Origin: Patiria pectinifera | Taxonomy: Eukaryota; Echinodermata; Asteroidea; Valvatida; Asterinidae | Length of the DNA stretch: 64,000 nucleotides | Reading direction: 5' to 3' | Assembly (NCBI GenBank): GCA_029964075.1 | Contig: CM057141.1 | Span: forward strand, 10,540,001 to 10,604,000 | In this document: piece after piece, positions 35,701 through 46,800 of the stretch | How positions within the stretch are numbered: the stretch's first letter is position 1 | Layout: the number at the start of each line of letters is the position of its first letter | Translations under genes and position numbers: made by a program | Notes under the pieces: generated by a model | The model's database searches: none | Told to the model about the DNA's origin: nothing | Seen by the model: the letters and a program-made list of their open reading frames with translations, nothing else

Positions 35701-37817
35701 CATTTGTAATCAGGGGCGTAAATCCCGGGGAGGATGGGGGTATATATCCCCCCCCCCCACACTTTTTGACCAGGGGGGATGGGCTATTGAATCATCCCTC
35801 CCCCCTCTTTTTGTGATGAGAAAAAAATGCGGATTTTGAGGTATTTTCCGACTGTCCCAACAACTAAAATATAATCAATAGCACTGAAAAGTGAAGAAAC
35901 AAAGTACAAAAGCTGTAATACATATACATCTTTATCCTGAAGAGCGCCCTAGTATAATGTGGTGTCCAACCCCCCCCCCCCCCCACCCCCGCTTTTCGAA
36001 TTTCCACGGCCCCCACTCGCCATCAAGGATTTACGCCACTGAATGTAATAATACTCCTCAATCTTTGCATCAACCCTTTTTTGGGGGGGTTAGGTTTCCC
36101 ATTGAAGGTTTGCTTTTAATAGTGAATGCTCTGTGTTCCCCAAACTGGAGTTTTACTTCTAAATTTGGAAAGAATGTTGCAACCTGACGCTGCATTTTTC
36201 TTCATATATCATCTCAATGAAGGTCAGTCATTGCAAAAATGATGAAAAGACATGAATATGGGACTATTTCCAATTTTGTTAGGAAATACTTTAGACTTTG
36301 TAACTAACATAGACTTTGTAACTAACATAGACTTTGTACGCAACCGCTGAAATAGCGTTAGGTTGCAACATTCTTTCGCTATTTTCTAATTCTGGATATG
36401 AGTCACTTCATCTTGGACTGAAATGTTGAAAGACTCAATTTTCTCTTTCTATATTTAGATTGGAGAGGATCAACTTAAGGGCCTGCTGGAGAAAGTCAGC
36501 ATGCAGACACAGAGAAAAACTAAAATCAATGTAAGTAGTAGACAATTACAACCGAGAAGTAGTGCGAAACTGCTGGTCCCTCGGTGTGGGCTGATTTGCC
36601 TACCTGACCCAACCTGAAGCTAGCAGAGGGAGGTAGTCAAAATCAGCCAATATCGAGCACCAGTAATGTTGCACTTCTTCCCCGAAAAACCATATTCTAT
36701 TTGTTTTGTAACACCTCGTACATATTTTAGTTTCATTCTCAAAAACGGGGAAAAATCCATAGACAATTCATCTAATTGTTCGTCTATCGTACGGATTGTA
36801 GTATGGAACCACAAGCAACAAAACATATCTTGGGGTACTACTTCCCTGGTAGTACTGTCAAAAGGTAAAGGTTAAGGTCCCATAGCCGTTACCGGCTGTA
36901 GGAGCAGTGGGATGTTAGAGGTCTACTGCGTCTTGGGCGCGGCATATGAGTGGCGGGGCCCAGTCCTCTCCTCTCGCTGTCTTATCTTCCCTGAACGAAT
37001 CAGGTACCCATTTTACTGTTGGGTTGTCAGAGAGAATGTTCCAGTTTTTGATCCGAATGGGATTCGAACTGCAAACCTTCCACTCTGTAGCTCCATGCTC
37101 TAACCGCTCGGCTACAAGGCCCCTCTGGTAGTACTGACTGGGGCCCAATTTCATTGATTGTGTTTACTGTTGGCAAGAAAACTCCATGCTTAGGCCAAAA
37201 AAAAAAGTCTCCGGTTTCTGGTATGCGCGCGCGTCGCCGTAGCCATGCGCTTCAGCAAAATGAAAAAGTTTTTTTTTCAATGAAAGATGATGTCTCAAAA
37301 CCGCCAAACTCACTGGTTTGACTGGAATCCTGGTGCTGCACAATTTTAACGTGTTTTTAGAGGGGGCTATGATCGAGAATAAGCTTTATGTGGCCTCTCT
37401 GGATTCCCGTATATTTGCACTAAGTTTAGTCGGGCACCATTTGCAGTCATCAGCCGACATTTGAAGCAAAAAAATCAGGTTAAAAAAAAAATGCCGCGTC
37501 GCCGCACCACTTTTTGGGCAAGCTCCATACCAGAAACCGGAGACTTTTTTGGGGGGGGCCTTATGGTCAGCATGTTTCATGGGTTAGCGAGGAATTTTGG
37601 CTTATGCACATGCATACATCACATAGCTAGGGATTATGTGCTTACAGGGTTAGCACCCTTCCTTGAATTTGGAACAAACTGCTTGTCCAGTATTAAGAGT
37701 TCAAATGATATTGTAAAGCAGACAGTAACACAAAAGTAATGACTTACTTTCTGTTGTGTCGATTATTCCTAGTTTGACCGAAGGCGAGTGATGGACTCTG
37801 ATGACGATGACTACTGA
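23709..37817 (+). CDS. PDCD5: Programmed cell death protein 5 (PDCD5)
   Basis: PDCD5 is a small helical DNA-binding-type (TF-19 family) protein that promotes apoptosis through TIP60/p53 and binds the chaperonin CCT. Six exons: 23709-23774, 30202-30260, 32125-32186, 34140-34231, 36459-36530, 37773-37817. All GT-AG joins close in phase and give 131 aa (human 125). Exon 1 reads MADSDLEEIRARRLAELQQQ. Exon 3 gives ILSQVLDQNARAR, exon 4 IALVKPEKAKMVERMLIQMA, exon 5 KGLLEKVSMQTQRKTKIN, and exon 6 ends FDRRRVMDSDDDDY and TGA. This is the conserved core plus the acidic tail with final tyrosine. Exon 2 carries a short GQ repeat (GQGQGQD), which accounts for part of the extra length. It is 14 kb long for a 396-bp coding sequence because the introns are filled with transposons. 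Confidence 0.96.
24433..25698. mobile_element. Inverted-repeat element built on a GTTTAAAC-centred 20-bp palindrome
   Basis: Termini CTGTCGAGCGCAA and TTGCGCTCGACAG, each followed inward by GAGTCCCCC and several copies of the palindrome GCGCAAGTTTAAACTTGCGC (24462-24575 and 25558-25672). The 1-kb core is AT-rich and non-coding. No convincing TSD. It lies in PDCD5 intron 1. Confidence 0.75.
26061..26550. mobile_element. MITE family with GGGAATGTACAACATTTGC ends, complete copy
   Basis: Left TAAAGGGAATGTACAACATT and right AATGTTGTATCTTCCCTTTA are inverted; the ends are compatible with a TA target. The body includes 'tggttccctggccccactt' and 'ggcttgtactccttcacagg'. Related copies lie at 3738-4090 (3' truncated), 30771-31566 (reverse, interrupted) and 45681-45990 (partial). 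Confidence 0.75.
26937..27860. mobile_element. Non-autonomous hAT-like element with AAGTCA subterminal arrays
   Basis: Begins CAGAGGTGGCAG and ends AGCAACTCTG. It is flanked by an exact 8-bp duplication TTAATTGG (26929-26936 and 27861-27868). The interior begins and ends with arrays of CAAGTCAAGTCACAAGTCA; the left array spans about 26950-27130 and the right about 27698-27845, ending in GACTCGAGTC units. The central 570 bp are AT-rich with no coding signal. It lies in PDCD5 intron 1. Confidence 0.88.
27873..28016. mobile_element. MITE with GAATGTTGCAACCTGACGC ends, copy 1
   Basis: Left GAATGTTGCAACCTGACGC and right GCGTCAGGCTGCAACATTC are inverted. The body has 'atctcaatgaaggtcagtca' and 'ctccatagactttgtacaca'. 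Copies 2 and 3 are at 28323-28486 and 36172-36373. It begins just after the TSD of the hAT-like element at 26937-27860. Confidence 0.78.
28323..28486. mobile_element. MITE with GTTGCAACCTGACGC-type ends, copy 2
   Basis: TTGCAACCTGATGC and GCGTCAGGTTGCAA ends with the same body as copy 1, including 'ctccatagactttgtgacaa'. Confidence 0.75.
28620..29300. repeat. Dispersed GGATTTTGAAGGATTGAGG repeat, copy 2, interrupted
   Basis: Contains GACGATTTTGAAGGACTGAG, GGAGGATTGAGGATG and 'tagcaaaaagggcctaggggg', as in copy 3. A hAT-like MITE (28800-29148) is inserted in it. Confidence 0.7.
28800..29148. mobile_element. hAT-like MITE with CAGGCGCGGTTCTA ends
   Basis: Inverted ends CAGGCGCGGTTCTAGAAC and GTAGAACCGCGCCTG are flanked by the exact 8-bp duplication GGCGCTGG (28792-28799 and 29149-29156). 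G-runs and C-runs sit just inside each end. It is inserted inside a GGATTTTGAAGGATTGAGG-type repeat in PDCD5 intron 1. Confidence 0.85.
30771..31566. mobile_element. Reverse copy of the TACAACATTTGC MITE, interrupted by a nested MITE
   Basis: Runs opposite to the 26061-26550 copy, from GGGGAACATACAACATTTG to GCAAATGTTGTATATTCCCT. It contains CTGGTCGGCTGACCAGCG, matching the palindrome at about 4061-4079 of another copy. It is split by the 31046-31329 element. Confidence 0.7.
31046..31329. mobile_element. MITE with CATGGGCGTCGC ends, nested in another repeat
   Basis: Inverted ends CATGGGCGTCGCGAGG and CCTGGCGACGCCCATG with exact 8-bp TSD GTGAAGGG (31038-31045 and 31330-31337). The body is G-, C- and A-homopolymer rich. 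It interrupts the inverted-repeat element at 30771-31566. A solo end of the same family (CTGGCGACGCCCATG) is at about 38811-38826. Confidence 0.85.
31650..31905. mobile_element. tRNA-related repeat, family D, copy 2
   Basis: Antisense tRNA-like unit (GGGGTTCGAACCTGCGACC, then 'gctctaccaacagagcaatcc') followed by the same body as 2880-3060 ('gtagccagggatcacgcccaaagtc', 'gctagcaacattagcaatgctg'). In PDCD5 intron 2. Confidence 0.7.
32252..32341. repeat. Hairpin MITE (AGAATAATTTCATTCAGTG)
   Basis: AGAATAATTTCATTCAGTG and CACTGAATGAAATTATTCT are exact inverted copies, with GATGGAAT/ATTCCATC inside. In PDCD5 intron 3. Confidence 0.75.
33080..33775. mobile_element. MITE with CCGATTTCACGAA ends
   Basis: CATCCGATTTCACGAAAC near 33090 pairs with TTCGTGAAATCGGG near 33768. 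Inside, CGGTAAACTGATAGCTACTT at about 33417 is the exact complement of a stretch at 33167-33188. Internal CGACGC and 'gcgacg' units repeat. In PDCD5 intron 3. Confidence 0.65.
34342..35176. mobile_element. pogo/Tigger-like element with another element nested inside
   Basis: Left end CAGTGAAACACCGCTATAAT after a TA, right end GCGTTCTACTG: inverted and of the CAGT(A/G)..AAC pattern of pogo/Tigger ends, with 'aacacc' and 'ggtgtt' conserved inside both. A second unit (about 34446-35098), with CAGGGCTTG and AGCCCTG ends and 'tactagcccgcag' repeats, fills the centre. It lies in PDCD5 intron 4. Confidence 0.65.
35711..36041. mobile_element. MITE with CAGGGGCGTAAATCC ends
   Basis: Inverted ends CAGGGGCGTAAATCC and GGATTTACGCCACTG. 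Flanking 8-mers tttgtaat and aatgtaat match in six positions, consistent with a decayed 8-bp TSD. Long C-runs lie inside. It is in PDCD5 intron 4. Confidence 0.7.
36172..36373. mobile_element. MITE with GAATGTTGCAACCTGACGC ends, copy 3
   Basis: GAATGTTGCAACCTGACGC and GCGTTAGGTTGCAACATTC ends. The 'catagactttgtaactaa' stretch is locally triplicated (about 36288-36340). Confidence 0.75.
36868..37140 (-). mobile_element. tRNA-derived SINE, family E
   Basis: The minus strand begins GGGGCCTTGTAGCCGAGCGG, then TTAGAGCATGG (box A) and GCAGTTCGAATCCC (box B), followed by a GC-rich body. In PDCD5 intron 5. Only one copy seen. Confidence 0.65.
37193..37560. mobile_element. MITE with AAGTCTCCGGTTTCTGGTAT ends
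   Basis: GGCC, an A-run, then AAGTCTCCGGTTTCTGGTAT; at the other end ATACCAGAAACCGGAGACTT, then T/G runs and GGCC. Located in PDCD5 intron 5. Confidence 0.75.
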
Positions 37818-38147
37818 GCCAAGTCCCATTGCTGTGGATTTTCTATCCTTCAAAAAACCTTCCGATTCCAAAACTTTGCAAATGTAAAATATGAGGGTTT
37901 TTTTGTTTTAACATGACAACACAAAGTTTGCAGTAGTATTCCCAGGGGCATCGTCAGACGGATTTTTAGGGGGGCGGGACAACAAATATGCAGTCTTATG
38001 CTGAAAGGTAGCAAGGATTGTTTTCCCGCGAGCTGGCCTTTGCAAAATGAAAGGGGGTTAGACACCATCCGACTACTGGGCGCGCTGTTCAAAGCGGACA
38101 TTCTTGGACACTATTGGACAATAGGTGGCTCTGTTCGTTGCAGCATA

Positions 38148-38556
38148 TTTGGCCAAGTTCACACAAGAACTATTGTTAACCATAGTTTGACTTAGTCCAT
38201 ACTCTGTCTAGTCGACGATGGTTGGACTACGCAAGTCGACTATTTGGAACCAGCCTACTTGGCCTGGTCGCATCGCTGGTTACCAATAGCCTCGTTTCGT
38301 TACTTAAGTGCAGAGGGAACCATGGACAAGAGATTAAACGTAGCGAGTTGTACGACCCGCTGGTGGGCCTCGGAGATATCTTCCGGTTCATTCAACAGGT
38401 CAAAGAACGTAAACAATCCAAACATACTCGTGACTGCCCTATGTTGACAGTGGTTCGACTAGAGTCATTCGCACTTGAATGTTACAGCGCATGCGCACTA
38501 TTTGACGCCAACCAACCATTGGTTGACTAATGGTTGTTGTGCCAACTTGCCCTTTG
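38148..38556. mobile_element. Imperfect inverted-repeat element
   Basis: GGCCAAGTTCACACAAGAAC at the left resembles the complement of 'gttgttgtgccaacttgcc' at the right. GTCAACC/GGTTGAC and 'gtcgac' units recur inside. Confidence 0.55.
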
Positions 38557-39032
38557 CTTATGGACACATAATTTGCCGATGGTAGGATGATGTTGCCTAC
38601 AAAAACGATTAATCAATAATGATGAAATACTCAGAAATAAAAAGGAAAAAGGGGGAAAAGAGGTGCGAAGCCATATTGCCGTTAATTTGATGGGGGGTAG
38701 GGCAAATGCTCCACCACTCACGCTCGGAAAAATGATAAATTTAAGTTAAGAAAAAAGTTAAGGAATTTTGGCGAAAAATTTACTTTGCCCGACCCCCCCT
38801 CCTGAAAAATCCTGGCGACGCCCATGCAGACCTTTGAAATATGGTTAGTTATTTAACACATTTTGGCAATCTTTGAACGAAAGTGCACCTTTAATGAATG
38901 GCAAGAAGGTGACTTCGCAGTTGAGGACAGCTTGTTTAAACTGACCAATGCATACCGTTGTGATTCTAGCTTGTTACAGACGCTGAAGTAGGTTTTGACA
39001 AATACGGGCACGTGATCACTTGACACTCACAC

Positions 39033-39144
39033 GGCCCCCTTTGATGGACAAACCATTGTCCATGCTATATTGTACAAAGCAATGGCCCTGTAACTGATTA
39101 CCTGAACAATAGCTAGTACAATGCCTTTGCCATTGAAGGGGGCC
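39033..39144. mobile_element. Small GGCCCCCTT inverted-repeat element
   Basis: GGCCCCCTTTGATGG and CCATTGAAGGGGGCC are inverted; it shares ends and the 'tagctagtacaatg' type core with other copies. A diverged relative may lie at about 59690-59850. Confidence 0.65.
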
Positions 39145-39878
39145 TTCATGATAGCGTGCCCAGATTGGTTGATACCTTTGAACGACTGTTGTGAAGGTAA
39201 TAGTCAATTCCATCCGAATAGCGGAGATGTCTAGTATTTTAGTGCTGTGTAACATTGCCACGGTAATGTGCTTGTATCCTGTCTGATTAGTTATTCCTCA
39301 AGTTGTCTTTGACAAATGCTAATTGGCTTTTGTTTCTTTACTTTCAAAATCTCTTTTTGAGTGTGAGCATGTAGAATTAGGGTGTGGTCTCAATGCAGTG
39401 TTTTATATAAATGTAATATATGTAAGAATAAAAAAGTCATTTTTATGCAAATGACTGAAATGTTAAGAGCACATTTAGAGGATACTTATTGCATCATTTA
39501 TTGCAAAGGAATTTTTCTCACATGCCCGATTAAAAATGAAATGCCTCTAAAAACAATGATCATATCTAGAACAGATATTAAACGCATAAACAATTTGACA
39601 TAGCTAATAGAACTCTAAACAGATAATGCAGTTCAATTCAGGTTGTGTTGACGTTATGTCGACTAAGCCGTGTCCACATAACGTTTTGCCCTCTCTGGAA
39701 AACAGGTTTAGAGGCATTTTCAGGTTAGGGTTATCCGTCGCAGAATGAAGAGAAACATTCAAGGAAATCAAAAAAAAATTCATGGTTGAAAGATTTTTCA
39801 GTGTAAGTAAAGTTATTTTTGTACTGAGTTTTCTTAACTACACGAAAATAATGGAATGTCCACAAAGAGTATGTAAAA

Positions 39879-40151
39879 TAGGCCATCAGCCTAGGTCCAA
39901 AATTTTGGCAACCGGTATCAAATGAGGGGAATAATCGTCATAGCGATTTTTGGCAAGGTATACACCTCCAGAGTTCGAAAATATGTGATAGCATTGCAGC
40001 AGTGGCAGCTTTTAAGGTGTTGTCACCCTTTTTTTCAAAATGTCCATCAAAATGCTTGTTACCACTCTAGGGGCGATATACCTTGCGCATGCGCACTATA
40101 ACCATTTATGCCCTGATTTGATACTGACCAAACCCCCAAGCTGATGGCCTA
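39879..40151. mobile_element. MITE with TAGGCCATCAGC ends
   Basis: TAGGCCATCAGCCTAGG and AGCTGATGGCCTA are inverted; inside, GGTATCAAATGAGGG pairs roughly with CCTGATTTGATACTG. Confidence 0.65.
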
Positions 40152-40644
40152 AAACAAACATGCCTGTTCTGACAGGGCTAAATTTTAAAAATAACTAAAA
40201 GCCCTGAGCAATGGTTTGTGATTTTGTTAGGATGAAACTTCCAGCCGAATTTTAACTAAATATATATACATCAGTTGCAATCCATTACTCCTTTTAGCGA
40301 TGGTCCAGTCTAACTATAAAGTCATATATGTTTTCCGGCAAGCTGCACAACTTCCACCAAAATGGGGAAAAGCAAACCTTATCAAACCACTTACATGCAC
40401 ATAAGATAATTTGCTTTTCATGCGTTTTGTTCGTTTCCAATTATAACACCACTCAAATTCCAAACAGGAATGTTCAAAACCTACCCGGTTGAAGTTTACT
40501 CTCAGTGGATATATTTTTACACTTTTTTCAAGAAAACAGAGAAAACCATGCTTGACCTTATGATCACGAAACGCGATTTCGTTAATAGCACCCTTGACTT
40601 AAAAAAAATCAGTCAACCGACTGAATGTTGGAATCTCCTACATT

Positions 40645-40650
40645 TTTATT
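40645..40650 (-). terminator. Possible CLPTM1L polyadenylation signal
   Basis: AATAAA on the minus strand, about 230 bp downstream of the CLPTM1L stop codon. The hexamer is common by chance in this AT-rich DNA, so this is only a candidate. Confidence 0.35.
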
Positions 40651-40879
40651 TTTCCAAATGAACAAAGTTACCAGTACAATCTTTAATCCAAGTAAGCTTT
40701 TTGATAATAATTTTGGGGCCCCTGAAGAGTAACTTGGCGGCTGCTAGATTTTTGACTGCCCCCACCCGCAACCCACAAGCAAAACCCTGCGGTATCCACT
40801 GACCATCCTCATTATCAGATGCCACGTTTATCATTCTGAAAGGCACGTTGTATTTCAAATCCTAGGAGTTTTCTTGGCC

Positions 40880-43800
40880 TTAGTCCGTGTGTTCCTTTGC
40901 ATCGTTCACGTTTCCCGTCACTGCGTCTTTTTTTTTCTCAAACGACATGCCGTACTCGTTGACTCTGCTCTTGTCAACCGGATACAACCTGAACAATCAA
41001 AGAAGCAAGATGTTGATTTACTGTAAAAAGTTCATTCTTGTAAAAATTATCAAATTAAAAATAACTTGTAATGCTTATATAGTGCTTTCCATCATATCAA
41101 CAATCTTAAAGTAATTTACAATTATTCCCCATTCATCAGGCCCTCACAGGTGCTCAGTGGACCGTGGGCCCCCACTGGCTCCATAGGAAAGTGCACGTGT
41201 AAACAAAAAGTTGACGTCATCAGTACAGAGGTTTATTGTAGTTAAGTGGCTTGCCCAAGGGCACAAACACCATGTTCCTGGCAGGGTTTGAGCCCACACA
41301 CCATCGTACATGAGTCAAACACCGTAACCACTGTAGGGTTCAATATCTGGTGTGATTCAAATGTGCATTTTTTTAGGGAAAACTTTAAAGCTGGACAAAA
41401 ATCTTTCCCTGCTAGGAAGGTCAAGCAAGGTGTAATTGACACCTGCCTGTCAATCAAACGGTGCATATTGACCAATCAGATCACAATATTTGGTCAGGTG
41501 ACCCCAGACTCATTCACAAGCCCTATGAGAGAGAGGTGGGTGTGGCTTATGGCCAAATCCAGATCAGTTCTGTTCTACTGGCACAAATTGATTTTTTTAA
41601 GTCCTGTGTGATTTAGCTTTTTCCTACTACTTTAGGGAGCGTCTCATAAGTTGGAACGCTCGGAACGTTCTCACTGGAACGGCTTGTTCCCAAACTGGAA
41701 CACGGGACCGTTCCGTTGGAACGGCAAAATCCCTTTGCGAGAACGGTCCAGCGGAACGGCCGAAACATGCCGTATTGCGCTGCCAGCCGAGCGCTGTCAG
41801 CATATATCGCGTTCTATTGCGCGTTCCAGCGGAGCGTTCCCAGCATATCGCGTATACGATGGCCCAGTTTCGAATATTTGTCCATATTGCGTCTGGAAAA
41901 ATGGCGTCGCGATCTCGGGGAAACCGTGCATCACTGAACAGGTTTTGCTTGTTTTTGAGGATTTATATATAATATTTGGACGCGATTGTGAAATTTCTGT
42001 GATGGTTTGGGTAAATAGTTCAACACAAGGTACAAGTGAGCGTTAATGCAGATGGAATCTTGGTAAATCTAATGATGTAAATATCGTTTCTGAACCTCAC
42101 ATCGCATGTAATCGCTACGCTATGGTGAGTGTGTATTCACGTCAAAGTATGCTTGTGCAAGAACATTTTTTTTTTTAATAATACTTTGATAATGCGTACT
42201 AGATTAAGGGAAATCTCCCAAAAAAATCGTAGATAGAGGAGGGGTGAGGGGATTTCGAAACATATCAAGTGAATTTATGTTAAATATGTTCGATTACGAA
42301 ACACAGTGGCTATTGTTACAGCAGATGTGAAGTTCTCTGTTGAAATTTCGCCCTGAACTTTTACATCGCTACGGTGATTGTGTATTCACGTTTACAATTA
42401 ATACAGGGCGCATGTTTGTTATATGCAAAAGGTTTGCTGAAATCACCCGACAAAATAACGAAGAAGAAACAAGGATAAAAGCAGAGTTTACTATTGACGA
42501 TGTTCTTTTTGTCAGACAAAATCTACGTTTGAACATATAAAACTCTGACTCCGCGTCCTGCTGCACGGACGGACTCACGTATACCCGAGCGCGAATACCC
42601 ATCCGTGCAGCGTTCCGTCGGGAACACTGTGTTCCCTCCCCGTTCCAGCTGGACCGCAGCTCGGTGCGTTCCCTTCAAGCCGCGGAACGCACCCGCGTTC
42701 CATTGGGAATACGGCACGTTCTCGTTGGAACGCCTGGCGTTCCTACAGAACGTTCCATTGGACCGCGAACGTTACCGACTTATGAGACGCTCCCTTACTT
42801 TGACGAATTACTTTTCCTCAATTTTAAAATCTTACCATCGTTGGTACAGGTACAGGACAAATACGATATCGTCACGGAAACAGGCCAGACGATGAGCCGT
42901 TGGCATGGTGATGATAAAGGCAAAGACGTCGTCAATAAACGTATTGAAGGCCTGAAAGTATATTGGAAATTGCAAAAGAAAGTTATCAGATATGTGTGAT
43001 TTGTTTGTCACAACAAATTGTTCTGGTCAAAAACAGATCTGTTTAATTGCTGTTAAAATATAGATCTAGAATTCTTTTCTTTTTTTTGAAAAGGGACTTT
43101 TCTAGGCAAAATTATGCCTATTTGCTGTTCCCGACATCTAATAGATGACAACAGACCAACTGCCTGTTAAATAAGTTTTTGAGTTATGCATTTCATGAGC
43201 TGATAAACCTCAACAATCATACAAAAAGAAAAAATTACAGATTAAAACTATCACAGTTTCTTTTCATCATGTAGGATTGTAAATTTCCAAATATAAATTT
43301 TTTTTAAAATATCACCCCATTTTTTTCTTTTAGGGGGGGGGGGGTGTATCTCTATTCTCACTGGAGAATTTTGAATCTGTGGAAATGATGTAATGCCAGA
43401 TGGAAGGGGTCTTTGACCAAAACAACATTATATAAATCAAACATCACACAAGTGCCACACAAAATAAATACCTTCAAAAAGGAAAAGGTTTAATTTTGTA
43501 AAAGTCAAAGTTTTCACGTCATTAAAAGTCAGTCGTTCTCACCTTGTACATAAATGCCCTCCATGGTAAATGAGCCACAGATTTAAACTGTAAACAGAAG
43601 AAAGGAAACGACAAAGATTAAAATTGCTGCAAAACTGCTTATTGACTGGATCAACCTGAAGTACACAAAAAAGTCAGAGGGCCTACTAACGTTGGATTGT
43701 AGCAGGATCTTTGACAAAGGTCTTTTTTTTAAATTAAAGGTCAGAATGTTACAATGATTTTCTGCCACAAGTTAAAATAAATTTCAATGGTTTAGGTGAA

Positions 43801-46800
43801 AAAAGAGGAAAAACTGATCATTGCCTTCCTTTTCCCAGTAAACAATATACATTTCTGAACTCTGCTTTTGTGTTCAAAAACCTTTGAATTTTCTGATAAG
43901 ATTTGAAGGTTTGCCAGGTGAAGTCATGAATAAAAATAAATTTGCAGTTGTACTATGTGAGGAGAGATCTCTCGTTCCCTGAATTTTTTTTTTCTCAGAA
44001 CCACACACACTCACAAAAAGAAATTTCTCGTGAGTTGGTGCAACCAGGAACTTCAATATTAGGTTTTGCCCTTCACTGACGTATAAACACTGTATAATTA
44101 GTGTGTTATCTCCCGAGTGAAAGTCGGGGGGGGGGAGGAAAAACAGGAACTTACAACAAATTTCCCAGTGTTACAACAAATTACAACAAATTTCCCAGGA
44201 AAAGTAGATTTTTTTTTAATTGCTATTCTTCCAGCAGTACAAAAGTTATTCACTTTTGAATGAGACATGGTAAAAAAAATTGGCCCATGTTTAGTTTTTG
44301 AAATATTACTTAACGCTCAACAATAATTTCATTCTCATGGGGTAGGCTGGTACCTGCCCAACAATCAGTATCGATAATGTATGGACCGGGAGCCAGTCTG
44401 CTTGCAAAGTAAGTCTGTTTGTGCCCCAAGGAAAAAAAACACCTTTTTCTTCAGAGGGTTGCAGACCCACCCCAAAGAAAGGCTTTTTTTGGTTGAAATA
44501 AAACATACAAGTGGAGCAGAACCGTGAAGCGTTTTGAATGTGAGAATGATCTCGTAAATGACTTATACTTCAGATTCATAAATACCTGAGACAGTTTACC
44601 CATTCCTATTGGTCAAGAGCCAGTCACATGGGTGGTTTCAAACCGCCGGTAAAACACTGGCTGGTTTTGAACACAATTCCTGTGTGCTGCGCCACATCGT
44701 GCATTACATGCCATGCGCGCCAATTTCCATATAAGGAGATTTTTTAGCATTACACGCGAGGCACATACCATAGACATGGCAAGAGGGGTGTCTCACAAGA
44801 CATGCAGTAAATTGTTGAACAAAATGGTTTTATATTTGTGAATTTTGGACTTGCTTTGACTTTTTGACCGAAAGATACTTATGCGTTCAGCTCGGGCCAT
44901 CATCGGCGACCAGGTCCCTAGCCGGTTTTAAACATAAAAGCACATATTTATTCCCTTATTTAAAGAGGAACTTCTTGCTTGACCTCACCTTGTAGTTGAC
45001 AAATAACTGTGGTAGCATGAAGAGAAAGCCGAATGCATAAACACCGTTGACTAGACTCTTAATGAGCCATGAATACCAGCTACAAGAGAAAAAACGATCA
45101 AATTTTGGGAAAATTGATTAATACATCTACCAAAAACTTTGTTACACTGACATAGAAATTGACAAAAAAACACTAAAAAGGAAAATTCTGCAAAGGTTTT
45201 TGAATAGCTATGATAAAATTTTTTTGAGTATTTGTGGGTGCTTCGGCGACATGCAACTATAAAGCATGAGTAAGATGATCGAGGGTAAATTTTTCAGTCG
45301 AGAGACCACTGCGCGAACGACTACAGACCAGCCTTTACACAAGTGAAACTTCTACCTCTTGTGGGGCACGTAGAGAAGGGAGTACACAGCACCGGCCAAA
45401 CACAGCGGGTACAGGACATAGGACAGGTATTGCATGGCCTGTGAATCTATCTGTTCAGTCGCCTTCTCGGAATCTGTCGTTGTGCCAAACGATATGCTGG
45501 GTTTGATACCGGTGAAGGACAGTTGGACTTTGAATGCCTTTTTAACTTTCCACATCTGTGGAAGTCACAAAACAAGAAGACAAGAAAAGAGTTATTATTT
45601 ATTTTATTTTCAATTAAAAGAGCATACCATCAGTTCAACATGATTCTTTTAGGCCGGGTGGTGGAATATTGCTCCTTCCTAAAAGTAATATACAGCATTT
45701 GCTTGTGCTGTAATTTTCAGAAATGGACGGATTTGGGGGTTAGCATTTTATAGCAAATATCGATCCACTGGCCTGTTTAAAGTTTTGTGTTCATGGATGC
45801 TGGAAAAAAAACAAGAAGAAATGCTGTTCTTGTAGTCTGATTCCCTAACCCTACACTTCAGACGAAAGGGGACAATTTATAGACATCAGGGAATTGTCAG
45901 GTCAGAGAACCAGACTAGCTGGCTTATGGCCATTCGCAGGTATGTTGCAAACAAAATATGGAACCACGCGGCATGTCCCAGCCACAGGCATTTTGAAAGT
46001 TGTAAATCACACCCTCTCTTGCTCCTGCATAGAGCCTTTCCTCAAATTTGCTGTTGTATTTCTACTTACTTCAATGACAGTACCTATACCAGCCGGTATG
46101 AGAATAAGCAGGCTTGTGTCCTGATCCAGTAGGTACAGAAATATGATGATCTGGCTCAAACCACGCCATACAACTATACAAACAAATGAGAAAGATAATA
46201 CAACTTACAACCAATATCAAACCAGCGCTCACAATAGTGTCAGTTGACCTTACCATTTTGGCAGACATCTCATTGTTGCCCCCAACTATAGCAATGCCCC
46301 CAACTGTAGATTGGGGAAAATGAAAAATCCAAAACAAAAATACTGCAAGTTAAACTTGTGCGATCCCCCTGGCATGCTGGCAGCATTTATACAGTCAGTT
46401 AGTAAGCACTATTTTCAGTTGACCTAACCAAAATCAACAATGACCTCATTTGATACCTAGATGACCTTTGACTCAAATGTCTCAAGTCATCTGAAGTCCC
46501 CCTACCCAAAGATTATTGTCACCACGTTTGGTTGAGATAGAAGTCTGACTTTTCATATGACAGCACTTTTCAGTTTATGTATAATCCAAAACAACAATGA
46601 CCTCATGTGATCCCTAGATGACCTTTGACTCAAATGTGTCAAGTCATCTGAAGTCCCCCTACCCAAAGATTATTGTCACCAAGTTTGGTTGAGATTGAAG
46701 TCTGACTTTTCATATGACAGCACTAAACAGTTGACCTAACCAAAATGGAACACACAGACACACAGAAGGAATACACTATCGCAAGATCCCCCTTTCTTGG

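Larger units (their letters stand above)
37818..40879. other. Convergent intergenic region between PDCD5 and CLPTM1L
   Basis: No coding region is supported. It contains an imperfect inverted-repeat element (38148-38556), a fragment ending with the dispersed CTGGCGACGCCCATG terminus (about 38640-38826), a small GGCCCCCTT inverted-repeat element (39033-39144), an element with TAGGCCATCAGC termini (39879-40151) and AT-rich unique DNA. The 3' UTRs of both flanking genes should lie at its two ends. Confidence 0.6.

Noticed and set aside
41651-42540. Several open frames inside the PIF/Harbinger-like element, possible transposase
   Set aside because: None shows a DDE or Myb-like motif; GGAACG repeats give long open frames by composition.
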